This document shows positions 26,017 to 34,240 of a stretch of DNA of 64,000 bases, piece by piece. The notes beneath the pieces are model-generated. The model saw only the letters and a list, made by a program, of their open reading frames with translations, had not been told where the DNA came from and did no database searches. The first letter of the stretch is position 1, and the number at the start of each line of letters is the position of its first letter. Source of the DNA: Actinomycetospora straminea. GTDB lineage: Bacteria; Actinomycetota; Actinomycetes; Mycobacteriales; Pseudonocardiaceae. A program made the translations under genes and the position numbers. The stretch lies in NCBI RefSeq assembly GCF_028737255.1, contig NZ_JAQZAN010000022.1, forward strand, positions 41,130-105,129, written 5' to 3'.

Positions 26017-26106
26017 TCAGCGCATCCCCGGGCGCGCACGATCCGGTCGGGACCACGGCGCGCTCCGCGTCGGCCGACGGGCCCGCACGAGGACCGGGAG
26101 GCCGGC

Positions 26107-26565
26107 ATGAGCACGAGCGACGAGCGCGAGTCGCCCACGGTGAGCCGGCGCAGTGCGCTGATCGCCACCGCCGCACTGGGGCTGGCGGGGTGCGCCGCCC
26201 CGGAGCCCGAGCCCCCGCCCCGCCCCCGCGGCGGCGGCCTGCCCTTCACCGCCGCGCCGGGGCCGGGAACGGGCGCGGCCGGCACCGTGGTCGGCCCGGC
26301 CGCGGAGGTCCCGGTCGGCGGCGGGAAGGTCTTCCCGGCGCTCGAGGTCGTCGTCACCCAGCCGAGCCCGGGGCGCTACGAGGGCTTTTCCGCCGTCTGC
26401 ACCCACACCGCCTGCATCGTCGCCGACGTCGCGGACGGGACCATCAACTGTCCCTGTCACGGCAGCCGCTTCAACCTGGACGGCTCCGTGGCCCGCGGCC
26501 CGGCCGAACGACCACTCACCGTGAGATCTGTCCGCGTCGACGGAGGACAAGTACTGCTCGAATGA
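26107..26565 (+). CDS. Rieske [2Fe-2S] protein, Tat-exported lipoprotein
   Basis: A 152-residue protein with a Tat-type signal (SRRSALIATAALGLAGC; twin Arg at about 14-15) ending in a lipobox Cys. The Rieske cluster ligands are CTHTAC (about 98-103) and CPCHGSRF (about 117-124), with Cys-His pairs both present. It is a stand-alone small Rieske protein, probably an electron carrier at the outer face of the membrane; no cytochrome bc genes are nearby. Confidence 0.88.
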   Translation: MSTSDERESPTVSRRSALIATAALGLAGCAAPEPEPPPRPRGGGLPFTAAPGPGTGAAGTVVGPAAEVPVGGGKVFPALEVVVTQPSPGRYEGFSAVCTHTACIVADVADGTINCPCHGSRFNLDGSVARGPAERPLTVRSVRVDGGQVLLE

Positions 26566-26646
26566 TGTAACCTCCTCACCCTGAGTGGCGATGACGGGGT
26601 GTCGTGTCGGTGTGGCGAGACACCGCGGCTCTCGGGGGGAGAACCC

Positions 26647-28908
26647 ATGAAGCGCTTCGGCCAGTACGAGATCCAGTCGTTGATCGGCCGCGGCGGGATG
26701 GGCGAGGTCTACCTGGCCCACGACGACCGGCGCGATCGCGAGGTCGCGCTCAAGCTGCTGCCCGAGGCGCTCGGGAAGGACCCCGAGTACGAGCGGCGCT
26801 TCCGCCGCGAGTCCTACCGGGCGGCGCGGCTGCGCGAGCCGCACGTGATCCCCATCCACGACTACGGCGAGGTCGACGGGCGCCTGTTCATCGACATGCG
26901 CCTGGTCGACGGCCAGGACCTCGCGACGCTGCTGGCCACCGAGGGCCCGCTGCCCCCGGAGCGGGCCGTCGGGCTCGTGGGCCAGGTGGCCGACGCGCTG
27001 GACGCCGCGCACGAGGCCGACCTGATCCACCGCGACGTCAAGCCGGCGAACATCCTCGTGACGCGGAACGACTTCGTCTACGTCGCCGACTTCGGCATCG
27101 CCCACAGCGTCGGCCAGACCCAGTCGACCGCGACCTCGAACGGCGCCGCCGCCGGCACCCTCGACTACATGGCGCCCGAGCGCTTCACCAACGGCACCAT
27201 CGGGCCCCGCACCGACGTCTACTCGCTGGCCTGCGTCCTGTTCGAGTGCCTGACCGGGACCAAGCCGTTCCTCGGCGGCGACTTCCCCACGCAGGTGTAC
27301 GCCCACGTCTACCTCGAGCCGCGGCGCCCGAGCGAGGTCACGCCCGGCCTGTCCACCGCGCTCGACGACGTCGTCGCCCGCGGCCTGGCCAAGGACCCCG
27401 ACGAGCGCTTCGCCAGCGCGGGCGAGCTCGCCCGCGCGGCGCGGGAGGCCCTGCACGGCGGGCAGACGGTGGGGTTCGCGGCGGCACCGGCGGCACCGAC
27501 GACGGCCGCGACCACGGCGACCACGGCGACCCCGGTGGCACCGGCGGCCGCGGCGACGACCGTCATGGCGGCCCCGGTGGCACCCGCGGCACCGGTGGCC
27601 CCCGCGGTCCCGGAGGCGGCGGCCACCGCCGAGCCCACCACGACCATCCCGGCCCCCCGCGCGGGCGACGGCGGTCCGGCCCCCGGGTCGACGCCGGGCT
27701 CCGCGCCATCCCCGTCGACGGCCCCGCCCCCGACCGCACCCCCGACCCCGCCGCCCGCTCCGCCGACGCCGCCCGCCCACCCGGGGGGCGCAGGCTCGGC
27801 GGGCTCCGACGGCCGGGCGCCGCGGCGGACGCGGACCCTCACGACCGTGCTGATCGCGGCCGTCGCGGTGCTCGCGGTCCTCGCCACCGTCGGCGTGGTG
27901 GCCCTGCTCGGCGGCGGCTCCAGCTCGCCGGGCGGGGCGTCCGTGGGCGCGCCGTTCGACCCGGGCGCGGGCCCGCGCCCGGTCGCGAGCAGCGTCGCCC
28001 GGCCCACGGTCGGCCCGACGGTGCAGGTCGGCTCGACCCCCGGGTACATGGAGATCGCCCCGAGGGGGGACTACGGCTACATCGCCAACCGCGCCGCCGG
28101 CGTCCTGACCGTCTTCGACACCACCCGCAACCAGCCCACCGGCGTCATCCCGGTGCCCGACGGCGGCCCCCAGTTCATCGCGTTCTCCCCGGACGGGACC
28201 CGCGCCTACGTCAGCATCTTCAACCAGGACTACAGCCTCAACGAGGTCGGCGTCCTGGACACCGGGAGCGGCACCTTCGTCGCCCGCGTGCCCACCGGCA
28301 AGCGCCCCTTCGCCCTCGACGTCAGCCCCGACGGACGCAAGGTCTACGTGCCCAACCACGACTCGGGCTCGCTGACGGTGATCGACACGGAGACCAACAC
28401 CGTGGTCAACACGATCACGCTGGCGCCGAACCCGCACTGGGTCGACTTCTCCCCCGACGGCACCCGGCTCTACGCGGCCAACCACGAGTCCAACGTCATC
28501 ACGACGATCGACCCGAGCACCGACACGATCCTGGGCACCGTGGCGGTCGGCAAGAGCCCGCACTCGATCATCCGGCACACGACCCGCCCGCTGGTGTTCA
28601 ACGCGAACTACGACGACAGCAGCGTCTCGGTGACCGACGTGGACACCAACCGGGTCGTGGCCACGATCCCCACGGCGAGCCACCCGCAGGACATCACGCT
28701 CAGCGCCGACGGCAAGCACGCCTACCTGGCCACGGTGGATGCGAACTTCATCCAGGTCATGGACACCACGACCTACCGGATCACCGCCGAGGTCCCGACG
28801 GGCCGCGGTCCGACGAGCATCGCGGTGTCGCCGGACGGCCGGCAGGGCTACGCCACCAACCTGCTCGACGGCAGCGTCACCGTCATCAACCTCGCCAGCA
28901 CGGCCTGA
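26647..28908 (+). CDS. Receptor-type serine/threonine protein kinase with extracellular YVTN beta-propeller
   Basis: A 753-residue Hanks-type kinase. Residues 7-275 form the kinase domain with the Gly loop IGRGGMGEVY, K36, catalytic loop HRDVKPAN (128-135), DFG (148-150) and APE (176-178), all intact. A Pro/Thr/Ala-rich linker (about 285-390) leads to one transmembrane helix (about 400-422). The outside part (about 460-753) is a series of roughly 42-residue YVTN repeats (SPDGxxxYV) forming a beta-propeller. The ATG follows GGGGGGAG. Close paralogue of the protein at 29596-31176, with a GTPase-like gene between them. Confidence 0.9.
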   Translation: MKRFGQYEIQSLIGRGGMGEVYLAHDDRRDREVALKLLPEALGKDPEYERRFRRESYRAARLREPHVIPIHDYGEVDGRLFIDMRLVDGQDLATLLATEGPLPPERAVGLVGQVADALDAAHEADLIHRDVKPANILVTRNDFVYVADFGIAHSVGQTQSTATSNGAAAGTLDYMAPERFTNGTIGPRTDVYSLACVLFECLTGTKPFLGGDFPTQVYAHVYLEPRRPSEVTPGLSTALDDVVARGLAKDPDERFASAGELARAAREALHGGQTVGFAAAPAAPTTAATTATTATPVAPAAAATTVMAAPVAPAAPVAPAVPEAAATAEPTTTIPAPRAGDGGPAPGSTPGSAPSPSTAPPPTAPPTPPPAPPTPPAHPGGAGSAGSDGRAPRRTRTLTTVLIAAVAVLAVLATVGVVALLGGGSSSPGGASVGAPFDPGAGPRPVASSVARPTVGPTVQVGSTPGYMEIAPRGDYGYIANRAAGVLTVFDTTRNQPTGVIPVPDGGPQFIAFSPDGTRAYVSIFNQDYSLNEVGVLDTGSGTFVARVPTGKRPFALDVSPDGRKVYVPNHDSGSLTVIDTETNTVVNTITLAPNPHWVDFSPDGTRLYAANHESNVITTIDPSTDTILGTVAVGKSPHSIIRHTTRPLVFNANYDDSSVSVTDVDTNRVVATIPTASHPQDITLSADGKHAYLATVDANFIQVMDTTTYRITAEVPTGRGPTSIAVSPDGRQGYATNLLDGSVTVINLASTA

Positions 28909-28912
28909 GCCG

Positions 28913-29578
28913 GTGACCGTGGTCAGCGCGGACGGTGCCGTGGCCGCCCGGCGCCCGCTGCCGGCGGCCGGACGGCTCGTCGCCGTGACCGGCGCCCCGC
29001 GGTCCGGGCGGACGACCGTCGTCAATGCCCTGCTCGGCGCGCCCGCCGTGCCGGAGGGCCGGCTCCCGTGCACCGACCCCACCGTCGTGGTGCGGTGGGG
29101 CGACCGGCCGGGCGGGCACATGTACCGCAGCGCGGACGACCGCCCCGACTGGTTCAGCCTCGACCAGCTCGCGGGGTGGGCCGCGGCCGAGGTCGCGCCG
29201 TTCATGGCGTTCGCCGATGTCCTCTACCCGAGCGAGCTCCTCCGCGAGGTCACCCTCGTCGACGGCGGCGACCCGGCCGCGGTCGCCGGCCGGGGGCGGG
29301 TGCACGTCGTCGACGTGACCGCGGGCTCCGGCCCCGACGCGGGCGCCACGCCGGGGCTCCTCGTCCTCACCAAGCTCGACCTCGTGGCCGACGACGAGCG
29401 CGACGCGCGCCGCGCCGCGGTCCTCGCGCCGTGGGGCGACGTCCCGCACGTCGTCGTCGACGCCCCGCGGATCCTGCGGGCGCTCGCGAAGCGCAACGGG
29501 CGGGCCTACGTCGCGTCCGGCGGCGCCGGCCTGCTCCACGCCGTCCGGCGCGTGGCGCAGGGTCGCCGGGCCGTCTGA
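28913..29578 (+). CDS. P-loop GTPase-like protein
   Basis: A 221-residue protein with a P-loop variant GAPRSGRT (27-34) in which the usual Lys is Arg33, a G3-like VDGGD (D117) and a G4 motif TKLD (153-156). A valine/alanine stretch VVNALLGAP after the P-loop recalls dynamin-like and Era-like GTPases. It starts 4 bp after a kinase gene and ends 17 bp before a second one, so all three are cotranscribed. It may be a cytoplasmic partner or effector; whether it hydrolyses GTP is uncertain given the altered P-loop. Confidence 0.7.
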   Translation: MTVVSADGAVAARRPLPAAGRLVAVTGAPRSGRTTVVNALLGAPAVPEGRLPCTDPTVVVRWGDRPGGHMYRSADDRPDWFSLDQLAGWAAAEVAPFMAFADVLYPSELLREVTLVDGGDPAAVAGRGRVHVVDVTAGSGPDAGATPGLLVLTKLDLVADDERDARRAAVLAPWGDVPHVVVDAPRILRALAKRNGRAYVASGGAGLLHAVRRVAQGRRAV

Positions 29579-29595
29579 CCGGGGCGGGGAGTCGG

Positions 29596-31176
29596 GTGGA
29601 GCCGCGGCGGTTCGGCCCCTACCGTCTCGAGCGGTTGATCGAGGCCGGGTCCACGGGCGAGGTCTACGAGGCCGTCGACGTCGAGCGCGACCGCCCGGTC
29701 GCGCTGAAGCTCTCCCCCGACGACCCCGACCTCCGGGAGCGGTTCCGCCGCGCCTGCCGCCTCGCCGCCCGCCTGCGCGACCCGCACGTCATCCCGATCC
29801 ACGACTACGGCGAGGTCGACCGCCGCCCCTACCTCGAGATGAGGCTCGTCGAGGACGGGGTCACGCTCGCGTCGCTGCTGCGGACCGACGGCCCGCTCGA
29901 GCCGGGGCGCGCCGTGCGGCTCGTGGCCCAGGTCGCCGAGGCCCTCGACGCCGCGCACGACGACGGCCTCGTGCACGGCGACGTCCGGGCCGAGAACGTG
30001 CTGGTCACCCCGGAGGACTTCGTCTACTTGGTGGACTTCGGGGCCGCCGGGGCGCCCGAGGAGGTCGATCCCCGCGAGGACGTCGCGGCGCTCGCGCGCC
30101 TGCTCCGGGCGTGCGTGCCGGGGACCGGCAGCGCGCTCGACGCCGTCGTCGCCCGCGGGGTGGCGGGCCACCACCCGAGCGCCGGTGCCCTGGCCACGGC
30201 CGCCCGGCAGGCCCTCGAGACCCCGCCGCCCCCTCCCGACCCGGCTCCCCGGACGGGAGGGCTGACCCTCGTCGAGCGCGGCGCGGGCGCCCTCGTCCTC
30301 GCCGTGGCGGCGGCCCTCCTCGCGGTCACGCTGGTGGGCCGGCCCGAGGTCGTGGCCGCACCCCGCCCGGGGGTGGACGAACCGATCGGCGTGGGGCACA
30401 GCCACGCCGTCCCCGAGATCACCGACCTGGTGCCGACGGCCCCGACGCCCTCCGCCATCGCGATCGCGGGCGACGGGCGCTCCGCCTGGATCGCGCACCG
30501 GGACCTCCGCACGGTCACGGTGCTGGACCCGTTCTCGCGGGCGACGGTGGCGACGATCCCGGTGCCCAGCCCGCCGCGGGCCATCGTCCTCGACCCGGCG
30601 GGGCAGCAGGCCGTCGTCACCTGCCGCGACGAGGGCGGCACCGTCGACCGGGTCGTCACGGTGGACGTGCCCACCCGCACGGTCACGCGCACCGAGGAGC
30701 GCCCGGCGGGCCCGGACGACGTCGCCGTCACGGCCGGGCGCGTCTACGCCGTGGACCGCGGCTCGGACCGCGTCGCCGTCCTCGACCCCGCGACCGGCGC
30801 CGCCCTCTCCACGATCCCGGTCGGGCGCGGCCCGGTCGCCGTCGCGCCGTCCCCGGACGGGTCGCGCCTCGCGGTGGCGAACCGGGGCGACGACTCCGTC
30901 TCGCTGATCGACGTCCGGGCCGGGCGGGTGGCCGCGACGGTCGCGGTCGGCGACGGCCCCGAGGACGTCGCCTTCGCCCCGGACGGCGCGTACGTCTACA
31001 CCGCCGACGCCGCGGGCCGCACCGTCACGTCCGTCGACGTCGGGACCGGCCGGGTCAGTGCCACCGTGCAGGTCGGCGGCTCCCCCACCGCCGTGGCGCC
31101 CGAACCGCACGGCCGGCTGGCCTACGTGACGCTGGTCGACGAGGCGCGGCTCGCGACCCTCTCGATCGGCCACTGA
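29596..31176 (+). CDS. Kinase-like (probable pseudokinase) membrane protein with YVTN beta-propeller
   Basis: A 526-residue paralogue of the upstream kinase. The fold is shared (YRLERLIEAGSTGEVYEA, K38, DPHVIPIHDYGEVD), but the Gly loop has lost a glycine, HRDxKxxN reads HGDVRAEN (127-134), and only about four residues lie between DFG (147-149) and APE (153-155), so there is no activation segment. A transmembrane helix (about 230-252) leads to a six- or seven-repeat YVTN propeller. The GTG at 29596 follows GGGGCGGGGA. Catalysis is unlikely; a scaffold or sensor role is inferred. Confidence 0.82.
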   Translation: MEPRRFGPYRLERLIEAGSTGEVYEAVDVERDRPVALKLSPDDPDLRERFRRACRLAARLRDPHVIPIHDYGEVDRRPYLEMRLVEDGVTLASLLRTDGPLEPGRAVRLVAQVAEALDAAHDDGLVHGDVRAENVLVTPEDFVYLVDFGAAGAPEEVDPREDVAALARLLRACVPGTGSALDAVVARGVAGHHPSAGALATAARQALETPPPPPDPAPRTGGLTLVERGAGALVLAVAAALLAVTLVGRPEVVAAPRPGVDEPIGVGHSHAVPEITDLVPTAPTPSAIAIAGDGRSAWIAHRDLRTVTVLDPFSRATVATIPVPSPPRAIVLDPAGQQAVVTCRDEGGTVDRVVTVDVPTRTVTRTEERPAGPDDVAVTAGRVYAVDRGSDRVAVLDPATGAALSTIPVGRGPVAVAPSPDGSRLAVANRGDDSVSLIDVRAGRVAATVAVGDGPEDVAFAPDGAYVYTADAAGRTVTSVDVGTGRVSATVQVGGSPTAVAPEPHGRLAYVTLVDEARLATLSIGH

Positions 31177-31215
31177 ACCCACGGCCACTGAACCCACCGC
31201 CACTGAACCCACCGC
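31171..31215 (+). repeat. Three tandem 15-bp copies at the stop of the pseudokinase gene
   Basis: The unit CACTGAACCCAC(C/G)GC occurs at 31171, 31186 and 31201. The first copy includes the last His codon and the TGA stop; because the period is a multiple of three, the following copies repeat His-stop in the same frame. The array probably arose by slippage. Confidence 0.8.
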
Positions 31216-31235
31216 AGCGACGGGACCGCCGGCGG

Positions 31236-33197
31236 CTACTCGCCGAAGGCCACCCGGACGTCGTCGGTCGTCGTGCGGTCCCGCTGGGTCGGGAACACGT
31301 GCTCGGTCTCGACGGGCTCGAGCACCACCTCGTCGGCGACGATCGCGGGGTCGACGCGCAGGACCACGTAGCCGCCCACCGCCCCGGCCCCGAACCCCGG
31401 CGCGAAGATCCGCTGCGGGCGGGTGATCACGCCGTCGCGGACCGCGTCGTGGACGGCGATCGGGATGCTCGCCGCCGAGACGTTGCCCATCGACTCGATG
31501 TTGAAGTAGAGCTGGTCCTCGGAGAGCCCCGCCTTCGCGGCCAGGTCGAGGATCATCGTCTTGTTGGCCTGGTGCGGGACGATGAGGTCGATGCTCTCCA
31601 GCAGCGAGCGGCCGGGGTCGTCGGGGTCGGTCTGGTCGCGGAGCTCGCCGAGCATCTGGTCGAGGTAGCGCTGGACCAGCGACTTGACCTCCGGGCCGTA
31701 CACGGTGATGTCGTTGTCGAACTCCGGGTTCGGCCAGATGATCGAGTTGACCTCCGACGCCGGGCCGCTCGCGTAGGTCTGCAGGACCTCGACGTCGACC
31801 GGGGCGCCGTCGCGCGCCGGGGCGACGACCATCGCCGAGGCGCCGTCGCCGAAGATCATCCGGGACGTGCGCGCGCTCCCGATCTTGTCGGAGAACTTCT
31901 CCACGCACACCAGCAGCACCGGCCGCTCGACCTCCTGGATCTGCCGGACCGCCTCGGCGAGCCCGTAGGGCAGACCGGCGCAGGCCGCGACCATGTCCAT
32001 CGAGGTGTGGGTCTGCGCCAGCCCGAGCTCGCCGGACACCCAGCAGGCGATGGAGGGGATCTGGCGGTTGCTGGTGCAGGTGCTGACCAGGACCGCGCCG
32101 ATCTCGTCGGGCTCCCGGCCGGACTTCGCGAGCGCGGCGCGCGCGGCGTCGAGCGCGAGGTGGTGGGGGTCGCGGGCCGAGTAGCGCCGCTGGCGGATGC
32201 CGGTCTTCTTCGCGATCTCCTCGGCGCTCATGGGCGACCACGAGAAGCTGGTGTTGCGGATGACGTCGACGTTGTCGCAGACGTGCTCGCCGCGCACCAC
32301 GGCCAGGGCCTCCAGCGCGGGGCGCACCGCGAAGGCCTCGCGCACCCGCACCGGCGGGTAGGGCGTGCGGGGCGACACCGGCTCGGCCGGCGCCGTCGCC
32401 GCGAAGGGCGGCGCGGTGTCGCGGGACTGCTTGACCCGCTCGATGAACGCCCGGACGTCACGGTCGCGGGGGTGGAAGGTGACGACGAAGTCGTCGGGGC
32501 CGATCTCGGCCGCCGGGCGCAGCGTGGTCCGCGAGCCGTCCCAGGGGTAGAGGTTGTGCAGCACCATCGCCCAGCGCGTGAGGGCCTCGAGCTCGGGCAC
32601 CTGCTCGTCGGCGTCGAGGATCTCGTCCATCGTGAAGCGGTGGTGGTCGGGATCGTGGTCGGGCATGACGAACGTCAGGGCGTCGGGCTGCGCGGTGAAC
32701 TCGGCGACGGTCGGCTTGATCGCGGGCAGCTCGGTGGCGTGGTGCAGCTTGTGCCGGAACACGTCGAAGAGCAGGTCGAACACCCGGTCCTCGGTGTCGG
32801 CGGCCCACCGCGCCGGCAGCTCCTGGTAGGCGCGCTCGACGGCCGCGACCTTGCGCTCGCGGTCCTCCCACGGCGTCAGCACCGGCAGGAAGACGTCGTC
32901 ACGCTGCCGCGGGACGTCGCGCCACCGCATCGGGCGCTTGTCGAACATCGTCATCGAGTACCGGTTGACCCAGAACAGGTTCTGTCCGAGGTCGCGCAGG
33001 AGCTCGAACCGGCTCGGGTAGGAGCCGCTCTCCACCCGGTTCAGGATGTCGGTGCCCGTCGGGGCCTTGGCCTCGAAGTCCCGCTCGATGACCGCGGTGA
33101 ACTGCTCCAGCGTGTCGAGGACCGTGAAGTCCAGCTCGCCGAAGAAGTTGGCCGGGAAGACCAGCCGGCCATGTCGGTTGATCACGAACGGCTTCAC
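31236..33197 (-). CDS. FabH-like 3-oxoacyl-ACP synthase III with an unknown N-terminal domain
   Basis: A 653-residue protein, about twice a normal FabH. The C-terminal 340 residues are a thiolase-fold KAS III domain with the Cys (AACAGLPYG, about 405), His (VPHQANKTM) and Asn (SMGNVSAAS) triad. The first 300 residues (FVINRHGRLVFPANFFGELDF...; FDVFRHKLHHATELP) do not match a family I can name. The GTG at 33197 follows GGAGGTGGCTCG. Housekeeping fabH is at 58611, so this is a paralogue, perhaps for a specialised lipid or secondary metabolite. Confidence 0.82.
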   Translation of the reverse strand: MKPFVINRHGRLVFPANFFGELDFTVLDTLEQFTAVIERDFEAKAPTGTDILNRVESGSYPSRFELLRDLGQNLFWVNRYSMTMFDKRPMRWRDVPRQRDDVFLPVLTPWEDRERKVAAVERAYQELPARWAADTEDRVFDLLFDVFRHKLHHATELPAIKPTVAEFTAQPDALTFVMPDHDPDHHRFTMDEILDADEQVPELEALTRWAMVLHNLYPWDGSRTTLRPAAEIGPDDFVVTFHPRDRDVRAFIERVKQSRDTAPPFAATAPAEPVSPRTPYPPVRVREAFAVRPALEALAVVRGEHVCDNVDVIRNTSFSWSPMSAEEIAKKTGIRQRRYSARDPHHLALDAARAALAKSGREPDEIGAVLVSTCTSNRQIPSIACWVSGELGLAQTHTSMDMVAACAGLPYGLAEAVRQIQEVERPVLLVCVEKFSDKIGSARTSRMIFGDGASAMVVAPARDGAPVDVEVLQTYASGPASEVNSIIWPNPEFDNDITVYGPEVKSLVQRYLDQMLGELRDQTDPDDPGRSLLESIDLIVPHQANKTMILDLAAKAGLSEDQLYFNIESMGNVSAASIPIAVHDAVRDGVITRPQRIFAPGFGAGAVGGYVVLRVDPAIVADEVVLEPVETEHVFPTQRDRTTTDDVRVAFGE

Positions 33198-33303
33198 CGA
33201 GCCACCTCCGGCGTCCAGCGCGAGCGATGGCCGGGTCAGCCATGTGGGTGTCCACTCTAGAAGAGCCGGAGGGCTGTGGGGCCCCCGCGCGCTGCCGGTG
33301 CCG

Positions 33304-33783
33304 TCAGCCGGCGGTCGCGGTGGTGTCCTCCCCGCCCACGGCCGCGATGTGCTTCGCGGTGTCGACGTAGTGCCGGAAGGCGTGCACGAGCCCGTCGTCG
33401 CCGAGGGTCCACAGGTGCAGCTCCTCGTCGGCGTACCGCCCGCCGCTCGGGGTCCCGAAGTCGACGCGGACCACGGCGACCACCGTGTCCCCGTCGGCGA
33501 CGAGGCCCTGCACCGTGAACTCGTGGACGGTCTGCTCCGCCACCGCGCCGAAGAACGCGCCGACCTCCTCCCGCCCGCGGCGGGGCCGCAGGTGCGGCAC
33601 GTCGGCGCGCTGGGCGAAGTTGTCCGGCCAGACGTCCCACGCGACGTCCGGGGCCAGGCGCTCGAGGATCGCCGCGACGTCACCGCGCCCGAAGGCCTCG
33701 TACAGGGCGCCGACCACCTGCCGCGCGTCGGTGGGTGCGCTCGGGGCGGCGGAGTGGGTCGGTGCGTCGGTCGGTGCGGTCAT
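33304..33783 (-). CDS. SnoaL-like/nuclear transport factor 2 family protein
   Basis: A 159-residue protein with a Ser/Pro/Ala-rich first 18 residues and an NTF2-like cone fold (VVGALYEAFGRGDVAAILERLAPDVAWDVWPDN, then GREEVGAFFGAVAEQTVHEFTVQG and VVRVDFGTPSGGRYADEELHLWTL). The SnoaL family includes isomerases, cyclases and binding proteins; active-site residues cannot be read off. It is divergent from gatC across 145 bp. Confidence 0.8.
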   Translation of the reverse strand: MTAPTDAPTHSAAPSAPTDARQVVGALYEAFGRGDVAAILERLAPDVAWDVWPDNFAQRADVPHLRPRRGREEVGAFFGAVAEQTVHEFTVQGLVADGDTVVAVVRVDFGTPSGGRYADEELHLWTLGDDGLVHAFRHYVDTAKHIAAVGGEDTTATAG

Positions 33784-33916
33784 GGTTCCCCCTCGTCGTG
33801 GACGGTCGGCGAGGTGATCGTGGCGCCGGCGGGGTCCGCGGCGGGGACGCGGACGGCGATTTCGGGGGGTTTCTCCGGGGCGCCGCCAGCTCCTCGCCGG
33901 TCGTCGACGGCATCGC

Positions 33917-33922
33917 TAGCGT
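33917..33922 (+). promoter_or_regulatory. -10-like hexamer before gatC
   Basis: TAGCGT ends 6 bases before the gatC ATG, giving a leaderless transcript if used. No Shine-Dalgarno sequence is present ahead of that ATG. Confidence 0.4.
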
Positions 33923-33928
33923 CGTTCC

Positions 33929-34240
33929 ATGGCCGCCGCGGGCGAGGTGAGGACCGGGATCGACCGGGCGTTGGTCGCGCACCTGGCCCGCCTCGCCCGG
34001 CTGGCGCTCACCGACGACGAGCTCGACCACTACGTCCCCCAGATCGAGGCGGTCATGGCCATGGTCGGCACGGTCAGGGACATCCCGGACGACGTGCCGC
34101 CCACCGCGCGACCGACGGAGCAGGTCAACGTCACGCGTCCCGACGTCCTGCTCCCCTGCCTCACCCGCGACCAGGCCCTGGGCGCCGCGCCGGCCGTCGA
34201 GGACGGGTGGTTCCGCGTGCCGCCCTCCCCGTCGCCGTGA
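33929..34240 (+). CDS. gatC: Asp/Glu-tRNA amidotransferase subunit C-like protein
   Basis: A 103-residue GatC homologue: VAHLARLARLALTDDELDHYVPQIEAVMAMVGTVRDIPDDVPPT matches the helical N-half, and VNVTRPDVLLPCLTRDQALGAAPAVEDGWFRVP the C-terminal belt that wraps GatA. Normally gatC leads gatCAB; here gatA and gatB are absent and the stop overlaps the next start by 1 nt (TGATG), giving a coupled gatC-cysS pair. Confidence 0.82.
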   Translation: MAAAGEVRTGIDRALVAHLARLARLALTDDELDHYVPQIEAVMAMVGTVRDIPDDVPPTARPTEQVNVTRPDVLLPCLTRDQALGAAPAVEDGWFRVPPSPSP

